DNA from: Desulfothermus okinawensis JCM 13304
GTDB taxonomy: Bacteria; Desulfobacterota; Desulfovibrionia; Desulfovibrionales; Desulfothermaceae
Direction of reading: 5' to 3'
DNA length: 64,000 bases
Assembly: GCA_001311565.1 (NCBI GenBank)
Contig: BBBM01000008.1
Location: forward strand, 1-64,000
Shown piece after piece: positions 19,475 through 31,091 of this stretch (position 1 is the stretch's first letter; every line of letters begins with the position of its first letter). The notes beneath the pieces are model-generated. The model did no database searches. It was not told the origin of the DNA and worked only from the letters and a program-made list of their open reading frames with translations. Position numbers and translations under genes: made by a program.

Positions 19475-20432
19475 ATGTTAGAAGAATATACCAATAAGAT
19501 AAGGGAGGCGGCAAAGCGCCTTTTAAAGGACAAAAAGGTAGATTGTGTCCTTGGATATAGACAGGGTACAATCCCATTAGTTGATGCCCCATACTTTGCA
19601 TATACAGAAGAAGATTGTGACAACCTCATCTGGTCAAGTTTTTGTACAAAGAACCTGGCTAATTTTTTGATAAAGAGGCAGGACAAGGTAGCAGTTGTGG
19701 CCCAGGGGTGTGTTAGTAGGTCCATAGTTGGTCTTATAAATGAAAACCAGGTAAAGAGGGAAAATGTCTATATCCTTGGGATCTGGTCTCCTGGGATGGT
19801 GGATAGATGGAAGGTTATTGAAAAGATCGGTGGAAAAGAGATCTATGAGGCAAAGGAAGAAGGGGACAAGATAATTGTCAGTGGTGATGGATTTGAAGAG
19901 GTGATAAACAAAAAAAGAGGTCTTAAGACAAAACTGCCTCACCTGTGTGCATAGAAATGCAGTGCTTTTTGATGAATTTATAGGGGAGAAAGGTGAGGAT
20001 ATAGGGGGCGGAGATATAGACAATGTTGCAGCACCATGGGAGAATCTGTCCATTGATGAGAGATGGGAGAAATTCAGAGAGACATTTAAGGATTGCATCA
20101 GGTGTTATGCATGCAGGAATGTGTGTCCACTTTGTTATTGTAGTGAGTGTTTTGTGGATGAATCAAGGCCCCAGTGGTGTGGAAAGACCCAGGATGAGGC
20201 AGATGTATATACTTTTCATATCCTGCGGGCATTCCACTGTGCTGGAAGGTGTGTTGACTGTGGTGCGTGTGAATCTGCCTGTCCAATGGGGATCAAGATG
20301 AGGGTACTAACTTCTAAAATAGAAAAAGATATAAGGCAGATGTATGACTATCAACCAGGAATGGAGATAGGCGCAACTCCACCACTTAGTGTTTATAGGC
20401 CCAATGATCCAGAAGAATTTATAACCCCATAA
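19475..20432 (+). CDS. FrhB-like / 4Fe-4S dicluster electron-transfer protein
   Basis: About 319 residues. The N-terminal 160 residues (KKVDCVLGYRQGTIPLVDAP, FCTKNLANFL, VAQGCVSRSIVGLI) resemble the coenzyme F420 hydrogenase/dehydrogenase beta-subunit fold. The C-terminal half has two 4Fe-4S motifs: CIRCYACRNVCPLCYCSEC and CVDCGACESACPMGI. A slip near 19953 separates the halves. Strong ribosome binding site (TAGGAGG) before the ATG. In the cluster it stands where a small iron-sulfur FlxC would be expected; whether it is functionally equivalent is not known. Likely a wire between the flavin subunits or an entry point for ferredoxin. Confidence 0.8.
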
Positions 20433-20446
20433 AAAGGAAATTAGCT

Positions 20447-21477
20447 ATGGGATATAAATATTTGGCAAAAGAAGATATAAAAGAGCTCTTTGACAAGGTA
20501 TCTAAGTTGGGGGATGTGTTTGCCCCGACCAAAAAGGGTGTTGATGTAGCCTGGTCTAAAGTTGAAGATGTATCTAAGGTCCTGTTTGATTTTAAAAATA
20601 CTTCCCTTTCCCCAAAGGGGCTGTTTTTCCCCCAAACAGAGTGCATGTTTGAGTTTAAAAACAACCAGAGGGCGGAAGATGGACTGATTTTACAGGAAAT
20701 ACCACCTTTAGAGAAAAATAGAGTGGTTTTCAATATTCGTCCATGTGATGCCAGGGCATTTTCCATATTGGATAAGGTATTTATGAGGGATGAAGATTCA
20801 TTGGATGTATACTGGAAGGACAAAAGGGATAAGACTACCTTAATTGGCCTTGCATGCTTAAGTCCCTGTTCTACTTGTTTTTGTACCCAGGTGGGTTCGT
20901 CTCCATTTGGAGAAGATGGTCTTGATGTACTTATGATAGATCTAGGTGATAAACTCCTTTTAAAGCCCCTAACAGATAAGGGTAAAGAAATTGTTGGGGA
21001 TTTTAAGGATGCATCTTCTGAGGATATAAAAAAAAGTAGATGAGCTAAAACAAGATGCAGAGAATAAGATAACTACCAGACTATCTATGGATAACATCTT
21101 ATCCAGGGAGATTTTAGAGGTATATGAAAATCCCTATTGGGATAGGGTACATGAGAGTTGCATAAATTGTGGAGCATGTACTTTTTATTGCCCAACCTGT
21201 CACTGTTTTGATATCCAGGATGAGACCAAGGGAGAATATGGAAGGAGGGTAAGGAACTGGGATACATGCATGAGCTGGTTATTTACCCAACATGCATCAG
21301 GTCATAATCCAAGGGGAACAAAAAAAACACAGGGTAAGGCAGAGATTTATGCACAAATTCAAATATATGCCAATTAAGCTAGATGGTGACATTGGCTGTG
21401 TTGGATGTGGTAGGTGCATTCAGGTATGTCCTGTCAATATAGATGTCAGGGATGTAGTAAATAATATGAACAAATAA
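20447..21477 (+). CDS. flxB: FlxB / AsrA-like iron-sulfur subunit
   Basis: About 343 residues, related to anaerobic sulfite reductase subunit A and sulfhydrogenase beta subunits. The N-terminal domain has NIRPCDARAFSILDKVF and LACLSPCSTCFCTQVGSSPF, typical of the family; the C-terminal part carries two 4Fe-4S motifs, CINCGACTFYCPTCHC and CVGCGRCIQVCP. Slips near 21030 (seven-A run) and 21330. It starts 14 bases after the FrhB-like gene and is followed by the flavin subunit. With FlxA it would form the NAD(P)H-oxidising module that feeds MvhD and HdrA. Confidence 0.85.
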
Positions 21478-21492
21478 AAACAAAAAAGTGAG

Positions 21493-22338
21493 ATGGCTAT
21501 GAAGAATCCATATAAACCATATCCAGTAAGGATAAAGAGAGTAGAGATAGCCACAGAAGACAAGAGTCTTCGGACCTTTGAATTTGAGTTTATAAACAAA
21601 GAAGATGCAAAGAAGTTTAATTACATGCCAGGTCAATTTGCAGAACTTTCAATACCTGGCTATGGGGAATCCCCAATAGGTATTGCATCTTCTCCAACAG
21701 AAGGAGAAAATCTCCTTTTTACAGTATTTAGAATAGGTAAGGTAACCACCAAGCTCCATTCCATGAAAGAAGGTGATGTAATGGGAGTAAGGGGTCCACT
21801 GGGTCATCCTTATCCTTTAAAAGAGCTAGAAGGTAAAAACATAGTGATAATAGCAGGTGGATATGCAGTAACCACCCTTCGCTCCACCATGGTATGCTCC
21901 TTCATTCAGACAATCGCCCAAAATATGGAAAAATTACCTTTATCTATGGAGCAAGGACACCAGGACTCCTTCTATATCACGATCAATGGAGAGAGTGGCA
22001 AAAAAAGAGATGATGTTGACTGCCATATCACAATAGACAGAGAGGTAGAAGGGTGGGATGGCCTTGTTGGCTTTGTTCCCACAATAACAGAACAGGTAGC
22101 ACCAAATCCAGATAACTCAGTGGCAATAATCTGCGGACCACCTGTGATGATAAAATTCACCCAACCAGTACTAGACAAACTGGGCTGGAAAGGGGAACAG
22201 ATAATAATGAGCCTGGAAAACCGCATGAAGTGCGGAATAGGTATCTGCGGAAGGTGTAATGTGGGTCCATATTACGTATGTAAGGACGGACCTGTGTTTA
22301 CCAAAGCCCAGCTTGACAACCTGCCTAAGGAATATTAG
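21493..22338 (+). CDS. flxA: FlxA-like FAD/NAD(P)-binding oxidoreductase subunit
   Basis: About 281 residues, ferredoxin-NADP reductase family (PyrK/AsrB/FlxA type). FAD site YMPGQFAELSIPG and GIASSPTE, NAD(P) site IIAGG...LRS, and a C-terminal [2Fe-2S] cysteine motif MKCGIGICGRCNVG-x5-C. Between about 21885 and 22000 the correct sequence is in another frame (YGKITFIYGARTPGLLLYHD), so two compensating slips lie inside an otherwise open frame and give a false internal peptide if read straight through. Last gene of the Hdr-Flx unit; a 13-bp hairpin follows at 22367. Confidence 0.88.
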   Translation: MAMKNPYKPYPVRIKRVEIATEDKSLRTFEFEFINKEDAKKFNYMPGQFAELSIPGYGESPIGIASSPTEGENLLFTVFRIGKVTTKLHSMKEGDVMGVRGPLGHPYPLKELEGKNIVIIAGGYAVTTLRSTMVCSFIQTIAQNMEKLPLSMEQGHQDSFYITINGESGKKRDDVDCHITIDREVEGWDGLVGFVPTITEQVAPNPDNSVAIICGPPVMIKFTQPVLDKLGWKGEQIIMSLENRMKCGIGICGRCNVGPYYVCKDGPVFTKAQLDNLPKEY

Positions 22339-22366
22339 TTTTTCCCTTCTTTTCTATTGAAAAATA

Positions 22367-22407
22367 GGCTGGTTCAGTGGGAGCAGAGGGTTTACACTGA
22401 ACCAGCC
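22367..22407 (+). terminator. Hairpin at the end of the Hdr-Flx operon
   Basis: Perfect 13-bp stem GGCTGGTTCAGTG / CACTGAACCAGCC, 15-base loop. No T run follows, so it may protect the mRNA 3' end or be a rho-assisted terminator. Confidence 0.55.
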
Positions 22408-22435
22408 CTATCCAAACTCTTCTAGGTTTCTATAT

Positions 22436-23668
22436 ATGACAAAAAGAAATAAAAGGTTCCCTCCCTTAGTTGCCCTGGTAAATAGGACAATTAAAGATTT
22501 GGACTCAGCAACCTATTTTAAATTCCTTAAATTCCCATCCCCATTGGAGAGGTTGTATCAAGAAGAGAGGTTTAAACAGAGGGAGAAAGAATTTGTTGTT
22601 ATGGGAATATTGGGGATTATACTCTACAATCTATTTATCTTTGCAGATTATATAATGCTTCCTGATGTATGGGAAAAATCACTTTTTATAAGACTTGGAG
22701 TTGTAACTCCACTTATGATATTGGGTATAGTTTCTCAAAGGATATCTTTTTTTAAGAAAAAGGATTGACTTTTTACTTTCCATCTTAATTATTCTAGTAT
22801 CAGCGTCAATTATTTTTATGCTTTTTTTTAAGTCATCATAAAAATGTCCTTCATTACTATTCTGGTATAGTTCTTGTAGTTATATGTGGAAATATAGTAT
22901 TTAGATTCAATTTTAAATGTGCTCTATTCTCTTCATTTAGTGTGTGTCTATTATATGGATTATCATCTCCATTTATTATGAAGGGACATGGGGATATAAT
23001 TTTTAATAGTAATTTGGTTTTAATTTCAGGTGCCATAATGAGTCTTTTTGGTAGTTATTATTTAGAAAAAGAGGATAGAATAAAGTTTCTTTTGAACCAA
23101 AAACTAATGAGTGAAAGACATGAACTTAAGGAAATAAATATTTTGCTTGAGAAAAAAAGTCAAAAAGAGATCCCCTTACAACCCTTTATAACAGAGATTT
23201 TTTTTACTATACCTTTGAAAAAGAGTGGAGAAATGGGCAGAGATATAAATATCCAATAGGGATTGTCTTTTTAGACATAGATGATTTTAAGGCATACAAT
23301 GATAATTATGGACATCAGGCTGGGGATCATGTGCTCAAGATGGTAGCCAAGGCCCTTGCAAAAAAATGCCAATAGATTTCACGAGATAGCTGCCAGGTAT
23401 GGTGGAGAAGAATTTGTTTTGCTTCTTCCCCATGTATCCTTAGAGGAATGTTTAAAGCTGGCTGAAAAGGTGAGGAGAGAAGTTAGGGAACTTGGGATAG
23501 AACACGGTTTTTCAACCCACGGGGTTGTAACCGTATCAATAGGAGTATGCAGTGTTATTCCAAGGACAAATCTTAAAAAAAGAAGATCTTTTATTGGCTG
23601 CTGATCAGGCAATGTATAATTCTAAGAAAATGGGCAAAGATAGAGTGACTCCCTGTAAGATGAAATAG
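22436..23668 (+). CDS. Membrane diguanylate cyclase (GGDEF)
   Basis: About 410 residues. The N-terminal half has several hydrophobic helices (VVMGILGIILYNLFIFADY, SLFIRLGVVTPLMILGIV and others up to about 23060), a short coiled coil, then a GGDEF domain with DIDDFKAYNDNYGHQAGD and active-site variant RYGGEEFVLLLP, so it is predicted to be active in making cyclic di-GMP. Slips near 22748, 22828, 23205, 23365 and 23575. Convergent with the merR-like gene, seven bases apart, with no clear terminator between them. The signal sensed is unknown. Confidence 0.85.
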
Positions 23669-23674
23669 ACTAGA

Positions 23675-23983
23675 CTAATATTCTAATATCCTTTTTATCT
23701 CAAGTAACTGGTCTTTAATCTCCTTAACAAATAAATTCCACCTTTCCTGTTCCTTGAGTTTCTTCCTTGCACCTTCTATTGTCATCCCCTGGTCATATAA
23801 AAGGCGTTTTATCTTAAGTATTATTTTTACTGTTTCCCGTGGATATAATCTCTGACCGCCCTTTGTCCTTATGGTTTTTATCTGAGTAAATTCCCCTTCC
23901 CAAAACCTGAGTACATATGGTTCAACACCAACAACCCTGGCCACCTCACCTATTTTGTAGTATCTGCGGCCCAACCTTTCCAT
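23675..23983 (-). CDS. MerR family transcriptional regulator
   Basis: 102 residues, frame intact. N-terminal winged helix-turn-helix typical of MerR (YYKIGEVARVVGVEPYVLRF, KGGQRLYPRETVKIILKIK), followed by a short coiled coil. It starts 4 bases after the pheT stop, the position in which this small MerR protein is found in many deltaproteobacterial pheST operons. It lacks an evident ligand domain or metal-binding cysteines, so the effector is not known. Confidence 0.9.
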   Translation of the reverse strand: MERLGRRYYKIGEVARVVGVEPYVLRFWEGEFTQIKTIRTKGGQRLYPRETVKIILKIKRLLYDQGMTIEGARKKLKEQERWNLFVKEIKDQLLEIKRILEY

Positions 23984-23987
23984 TTTT

Positions 23988-26422
23988 TTAAGGGAATCTT
24001 ACAGGTAATTTATCCAAAATATATTTACCCAGATGTCCATGTACCTTATCTACTTCTCTGTCTGTTAAAGTCTTTTCTGGATGCCTGTATGTCATCCTTA
24101 GGGTTATTCTTTTTTTCAATTTTATCTTTAGGCGTATATAAATCTATTAAATTGATCCCTTCCAATAATGCGGACCACTGCTGAGCCCTACTTAATTTGC
24201 CTTCTTCTAAGGTGTTTATTATTTTTTCATATGATAGGTCCTGTGGACACACTATGGTCATGTCCCTGTAAACTGGAGGATATTTAGACCAATTTTTAAA
24301 TTGGACCTTCCTTGATTTTACAATATCAAAAATTTCATCTAAAAACAGCTCTGCCAGGAACACATCGTTTTTTACGTGGTATTCTTTTTTTTAATTTTTT
24401 TGTGCAACAAACCAATAAATCCAACTTCTATTTCGTTTAAATATATTTCAGCTTGAACATCTAGAAAGGGATATTTATTGGTCTGTTTAAATTGTAATTG
24501 AGATTTAAGACCCAGTGTTGAAAAGAGGTGTTCAACAAGCCCTTTTATATCAAAAAAAATCAATATGTTTGATTTCACTGGACCAATGTCCTGGCTCTCT
24601 TTTTCCATGCAGGGCTATGGCAAGTCTATTTTTTTTCTAATACACCGGTTTCAGAATTTTCATCTTTTATAAAGACCTTTGCAACTTCAAAGAAGTGTAA
24701 GTCCTTATTTAGTCTGTCCAAATTAGTCCTAATTGCCTTAAGTGGACCTGTTATTAGATATGTCCTCATGGTATCCTGGTCTTTGGATAGGGGATTTGCA
24801 ACAAAAACCATTGTGTCTTCAGCCTCTCCAAGGGAGAGTAATTCATCTCTGTCAACAAAACTGTATGTAATGCATTCTTGGAGTCCTGTCCCCCTGGCCC
24901 ACTCTTTTATCTTGGATAGAAAGCTGTAGTCTGCCCCATGGTATACTTTTATTTTTTTCAAATGATTTGGATATCCTGGGCAAGGTTGCAGGGACCTTTT
25001 CCAGTCCATAAATCCTCCCCACCTCTTCCACAAGGTCGATCTCTCTTTCTAGATCCAATCTATAACTTGGTGGAATCACATCAAATTTTTCATTGTCTAT
25101 TGGGGTCAGTTCACATCCAAGTTTACGTAAAACATCTGTACAAAAATCTGTTTTTGCATCTATGGAAAGGAGGGAAATAGCCCTTTTGGGTCTAAACAAT
25201 ATATGGGAGTTTGTAAATTTTTTGGGCTCATTTTTTTACAATCCCCTTTAAAATTGAGCCTCCCCCAAATCTGGCTATTAAATAAGCTGCCCTATCAATT
25301 GCCCTTTGTACTCCAAGTTGATCAACTCCCCTTTCAAACCTGTAAGCTGCTTCAGATGAAATGGACAGTCTCCTTGCTGTTTTCCTGATCCTTGAGGGCT
25401 TAAACACAGCGCATTCAAGTAGCACATTTTGGGTATTATTGTTGATTTCGGAGTCAAATCCTCCCATAATCCCTGCCAGAGCAACGGGATTTTCAGCGTC
25501 CCAGATAAGTAGGTCATCTGTATTAATTTCACGCTCCTGTGCATCTAGTGTCTTGAATTTAATTTTGCCCTCTGGTCTGCCAACTCTAATTTTATTTCCC
25601 TTTAGCAAGTCCTTGTCAAAGGCATGTAAGGGATGCCCAAATTCCAAAAGTACATAGTTTGTGACATCCACAATGTTGTTGATTGGTCTAAATCCCATGG
25701 CAATTAGTCTGTGTCTCATCCATGCAGGAGCTGGTTTTATCTTTACTCCCTCGATTATCCTTGCTGCGTATAAGGGGCAATCTTCAGGGTCTTGAATCTC
25801 TATATCCACATGTGGTTGCCTATCTATCTCTACATTTTTAATTTCAATTTTAGGTAAATTTAAGGGTAGTCCAAAATATGCAGAAACTTCCCTGGCTATT
25901 CCAAGGACACTTAAACAGTCCCCTCTATTTGGAGTAATGCCAATGTCAAATACAGTTGTATCTAAATCCAGAGCATCTATTAATTTTGTCCCTGGTTCAT
26001 ACACAGACTCTAGGACCATAATACCTGAGTGGTCATCAGAGAGTCCAAGTTCCCTCTCTGAACAGATCATACCAAGGGATACCTCACCCCTTAGCCTGGC
26101 CTTTTTTTATCTTAAGGCCTCCTGGAAGTTGAGCTCCCACAGGGGCAAATGCTACATATTGACCTTTGTCTATGTTTGGCGCCCCACATACAACAGGAAG
26201 GAGTTGCCCTTTACCTATGTCAACTTTGCACAGTTTGAGTTTATCTGCATTTGGGTGCTTTTCACATTCTACGACATATCCCACAACTATATCTTTGATT
26301 TCTTCAAAGGGATTTAAGACCTCTTCAACTTCCAGCCCTATCATTGTAAGTACATGGGCAAGTTTGTCCACATCTCCATTATATGGGGTAAATTCCTTTA
26401 ACCATTTGACACTGAGATACAT
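23988..26422 (-). CDS. pheT: Phenylalanine-tRNA ligase beta subunit
   Basis: Charges tRNA-Phe as part of the alpha2beta2 enzyme. About 811 residues with the usual order: tRNA-binding EMAP-like domain (VGYVVECEKHPNADKLKLCK), B3/B4 editing region (DIGITPNRGDCLSVLGIARE, VDVTNYVLLEFGHPLHAFD), B5 (RRLSISSEAAYRFERGVDQ), and the C-terminal anticodon-binding domain ending RHPEKTLTDREVDKVH. Slips near 26108, 25235, 24955, 24640, 24560, 24395 and 24110. The intergenic space to pheS is 186 bases, unusually long for this operon, and contains a palindrome and a possible promoter. Confidence 0.95.
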
Positions 26423-26481
26423 AACCTATCCTTTATACGATGATTTAGAAAATTTTTATATAAAAGGGATACTTAAATGCC

Positions 26482-26497
26482 CCTTGTTTAAACAAGG
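26482..26497. promoter_or_regulatory. 16-bp palindrome upstream of pheT
   Basis: CCTTGTTTAAACAAGG, perfect, 60 bases upstream of the pheT start inside the pheS-pheT gap. It may be an operator or a short mRNA hairpin. Confidence 0.4.
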
Positions 26498-26560
26498 TCC
26501 TTTACTTTCCCCCTGAAAACCGCCTTTAACATTTTCAATTAACAACAAAAAAACTTTCTA

Positions 26561-26589
26561 TATGTACTGGTTACTTTTTATATTGTCAA
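26561..26589 (-). promoter_or_regulatory. Possible internal promoter for pheT-merR
   Basis: Minus strand TTGACA, 17-base spacer, TACATA. The -10 element is weak (3 of 6), but the long pheS-pheT gap makes an internal start plausible. Confidence 0.3.
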
Positions 26590-26608
26590 AAATAGTCAAA
26601 ACATGTGT

Positions 26609-27670
<1,062 letters not shown>

Positions 27671-27674
27671 TTTT

Positions 27675-28028
27675 CTACACCTTTGTTTTTGCTATTTCTG
27701 CTAGTTTTGAAAATCCCTCTCTGTCATTAATAGCCATGTCTGCCAATACCTTTCTGTTTAAAAGGATATTGTTTTCTTTTAGGCCATACATGAATTTACT
27801 ATAAGAGAGTCCATGTTCTCTAGCTGCAGCATTAATTCTCATAATCCACAGCCTTCTAAAATCCCTTTTTTTTCTTTTTTTCTGTGGGCATATGAATTAC
27901 TCAGGGCCTTTATAACAGCATTTTTTTGCAACCCTGTAAACCTTACTTCTGGCACCCCTAAAGCCTCTAGCCATTTTTAGGAGTTTTTTGTGTCGTCTCC
28001 TTGTAACAAAACCACCCTTTACTCTCAT
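27675..28028 (-). CDS. rplT: 50S ribosomal protein L20
   Basis: 117 residues, the standard length. Begins [20 protein letters not shown] and continues to [20 protein letters not shown] and [18 protein letters not shown]. Two slips, at an A run near 27925 and near 27880, hide the middle, which is restored as [20 protein letters not shown]. Follows rpmI, precedes pheS. Confidence 0.95.
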
Positions 28029-28069
28029 TTATTTAAACCTCCAAAATATTATGTCAAAATCTCAAGAAA

Positions 28070-28264
28070 TTATAATCCAAGTACCCTTTTTACACCCTTT
28101 AAATTAGCTGAATCAACCAGTGCTGGCTTTCTTAAGTTTCTTTTTCTCTTGGGACTCTTTTTGGTCAAAATATGGCTGTGATATGCTTTTCTTCTCTTTA
28201 TCTTACCAGTTCCCGTTACTTTAAATCTCTTTGCAGCACCCCTATGTGTCTTTAATTTTGGCAT
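28070..28264 (-). CDS. rpmI: 50S ribosomal protein L35
   Basis: 64 residues, complete and without slips: [20 protein letters not shown] is the standard L35 N-terminus, followed by basic [16 protein letters not shown]. Lies between infC and rplT in the conserved translation operon. Confidence 0.97.
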   Translation of the reverse strand: MPKLKTHRGAAKRFKVTGTGKIKRRKAYHSHILTKKSPKRKRNLRKPALVDSANLKGVKRVLGL

Positions 28265-28286
28265 ACTACCTCCAGATATATTTTTT

Positions 28287-28838
28287 TTATAATTTTAACT
28301 CTATTTTTTTGGGACCTTTTGTGGCCTTTGGGGCAAATATAACAAACATATTTTTTTCCCTCAAACTTTGGACCTTGTTCAATCTTTGCTATATCTTCAA
28401 GCTCTTTAATGATATAGTTCAACATTTCTTCACCTTGGTGTTTGTGGATTACTTCTCTGCCCCTAAAAAATATAGTGACCTTACATCTATCACCCTTGCT
28501 CAAAAATCGTTTGATGTGATTCATTTTGGTGTTTAAGTCATGCTCGTCAGTCTTAGGCCTTAGCTTTACTTCCTTTAGTTGAACCTGAACCTGTTTCTTT
28601 TTTTGCCTCTTGCAGTTTTTTTCTGCTGTTGGTAAACATATTTGCCATAATCCATTATCTTACATACTGGTGGATCTGCCTGAGGGGCTACTTCTACCAG
28701 ATCCAATCCCTGGTCATAGGCTATATTTAAGGCCTCTTTGGTATCCATTATACCAAGCTGTTTTCCTGAGGCATCCACCACCCGCACCTTAGGTGCCCTA
28801 ATTTGTTCGTTGCGTCTTGCTTTAACAGGCGAAGCTAT
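28287..28838 (-). CDS. infC: Translation initiation factor IF-3, probable AUA start
   Basis: Binds the 30S subunit and proofreads start codons; about 184 residues. N-domain [20 protein letters not shown] and C-domain [15 protein letters not shown], ending [20 protein letters not shown] after bridging an A run near 28348. The frame opens with a TGA at 28844-28842, then GCT ATA. The only plausible initiator is ATA at 28838, eight bases after GGAGG; the ATG two bases from the same GGAGG belongs to the thrS frame. A non-AUG start is the known autoregulatory feature of infC (AUU in E. coli). The start lies inside the last 17 bases of thrS. Slips near 28555 and 28615. Confidence 0.9.
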
Positions 28839-30766
28839 AGCTCATCCCTCCCCTTTTAAAAGGTTCTATACAATCTTGTTTGATTAACTCTACCACTTCT
28901 TCTATTTTTTTTGGCCCGAGGTCTTATTCCCCCTAATCCTTACGTTTATAGTTTCTTCCTCTACTTCTCTGTTTCCAATAACCAATATGTAGGGAATTTT
29001 TTTCAACCTGGGATTCACGAATTTTTAGATTTAATTTTTCATTCCTGAAGTCTGTTTCAACTCGAATACCTGCATCTCTTAACTTATTATACACTTTTTC
29101 ACAATAGTTAAGTTGTTCATCAGTTATATTTAATATCCTCGCTTGAACAGGGGCCAGCCAGGTGGGAAAGGCTCCTGCATAGTGCTCAATTAATACCCCC
29201 AAAAATCTCTCAATTGCCCCTAAAATTACCCTATGGAGCATAACAGGCCTGTGTTTTTTCCCGTCTTCTCCAATATATGTGAGATCAAAACGGGCTGGGA
29301 GGGTAAAGTCACACTGGATTGTAGCGCACTGCCATTTCCTGTTTAAGGCATCTTTTAATTTAATATCTATTTTGGGGCCGTAAAATGCACCTTCCCCAGG
29401 ACATATGCCATATTCCATTCCAATATATTCCAGGGCCTGTTTTAATGCATTTGTTGCCCTGTCCCAGTCTTGGTCTGAACCAATTGATTTCTCTGGCCTG
29501 GTGGATATCTCCACTTCATATTCAAAGCCAAAAAGGGTCATAACATCTTGTACAAACTGCAAGATATTGACAATTTCATCTAAAAGCTGATCTGGCCTGC
29601 AGATTATGTGTGCGTCATCCTGGGTAAACTCCCTTACCCTGAGAAGTCCATGGAGTACACCTGATTTTTCGTGTCTGTTTACCTTTCCAAGTTCGAAGTA
29701 CCTAATAGGTAAGTCCCTATAGCTCCTTATTTTTGATTTATAAATGAGCATGTGAGCCAAGCAGTTCATGGGCTTTAATCCATATTCCTGTTCATCAATT
29801 TTAGTGAAATACATATTTTCACGGTAATTATCGTAATGCCCAGATTTTTCCCACAGGTTTTTTTCTAAGTAGTTGTGGACCTCTCACCAATTGATATCCA
29901 CGCTTTAGATGTTCTTTTACCTCAAAATCTTCTAAAATAGTCCTCACCAGGGCACCTTTTGGATGAAAAATAGGCATGCCTGGACCCACTTCATCGTTAA
30001 AACTAAATAGATCCAACTGGACACCTAATTTTCTGTGGTCCCTTTTTTTTGCCTCTTCCAACATATTCAAGTATTTTTTTCAGTTCTTTTTTTTGCTTGG
30101 CCATGATGTACCGTATATTCTCTGGAGCATCTTGTTGTTTTCATCGCCTCTCCAGTAGGCCCCTGCTATGGATAGGAGTTTAAATGCCTTTATATATGAT
30201 GTGGATGGTACGTGTGGCCCTCTACACAGATCAATAAAATCATCTTGTATATAAACTGAGACCGTATGGTCTTCTATTTCTTCTAATAGCTCCAATTTAT
30301 ATGTCTCATTTTTCTCAAGAAAGAGTTTTTTTTGCCTCTTCTTTGTTAAGGATTTTCCTTTCAATCTTTATGTCTTGTTCAGCCAGCTTTTTCATCTCTT
30401 GTTCAATTTTTTTCTATATCCTCAGGGGTGAAGGGGGATTCCACATCAAAATCATAGTAAAAACCATCTTCAATTGCAGGTCCAATTGCAACTTTCACAT
30501 GGGGAAATAACCTTTTTACAGCCTGAGCCATTAGGTGGGCCGTTGAATGCCTGAGTATTTCTAAACCTTCTTTTGAGTTAATTGAAATAGGCTCTAATTT
30601 TGCACCTTCTGTATCTATTTTGCAATATAAATCAGTGGCTATGCCATTTACCTTGCAAGCTATAATATCTTTGAGTTTTCCCTTGGATAGATATTTTTTT
30701 AAGTGCGTCAATAATGATGGTTCCTTTGTCCACTTCCACACTCTTGTCATTTACAAAAATTTGCAA
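28822..30766 (-). CDS. thrS: Threonine-tRNA ligase
   Basis: About 648 residues. TGS domain ([20 protein letters not shown]), editing domain with [16 protein letters not shown], catalytic core with [28 protein letters not shown] and motif 3 [20 protein letters not shown], and the anticodon domain. Start is TTG at 30766 with GGAGG nine bases upstream; no ATG fits the TGS domain. Several A/T-run slips (near 30700, 30415, 30335, 30075, 29865, 29820, 28995, 28910). The end reads through to TAA at 28822, overlapping infC. First protein gene of the thrS-infC-rpmI-rplT-pheST operon, downstream of tRNA-Val and a 13-bp hairpin. Confidence 0.94.
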
Positions 30767-30790
30767 TTTTTTTTACCTCCCTAAAAATCT

Positions 30791-30823
30791 AAATAGGGAG
30801 GCTTTGTTTGAGCCTCCCTATTT
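30791..30823 (-). terminator. Hairpin between tRNA-Val and thrS (attenuator or terminator)
   Basis: Perfect 13-bp stem AAATAGGGAGGCT / AGCCTCCCTATTT with a 7-base loop. On the minus strand it follows tRNA-Val and is followed by AGATTTTTAGGGAGG, whose end is the thrS ribosome binding site. The stem itself carries an AGGGAGG copy. Confidence 0.6.
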
Positions 30824-30828
30824 AAAAA

Positions 30829-30900
30829 TAGGCGCGAGGAGATTTGAACTCCTGACCCCTTGCGCGTCAAGCAAGTGCTCTCCCCCTGAGCTACGCGCCT
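30829..30900 (-). tRNA. tRNA-Val (anticodon GAC)
   Basis: Full cloverleaf on the minus strand: acceptor AGGCGCG / CGCGCCT, D-arm GCTC / GAGC, anticodon stem CTTGC / GCAAG with loop TTGACGC, T-arm AGGAG-TTCAAAT-CTCCT. CCA is not encoded. Confidence 0.96.
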
Positions 30901-31091
30901 ATTAGTTGTGCTACTTAAACACTAAAATTCCCATGTGTCAAGGGTAATTTAACTTAGGGTTAGTGGTATACCTGTGGTTTTTTTTGTGCCCAATATATGT
31001 TTTGTTCTAATAAAATCTTTTCGTTATTATTGACACATAGTTTAAATGCAGATATTTATTATGCAAAAAGGATGATTAAGAGAACGGGGTC

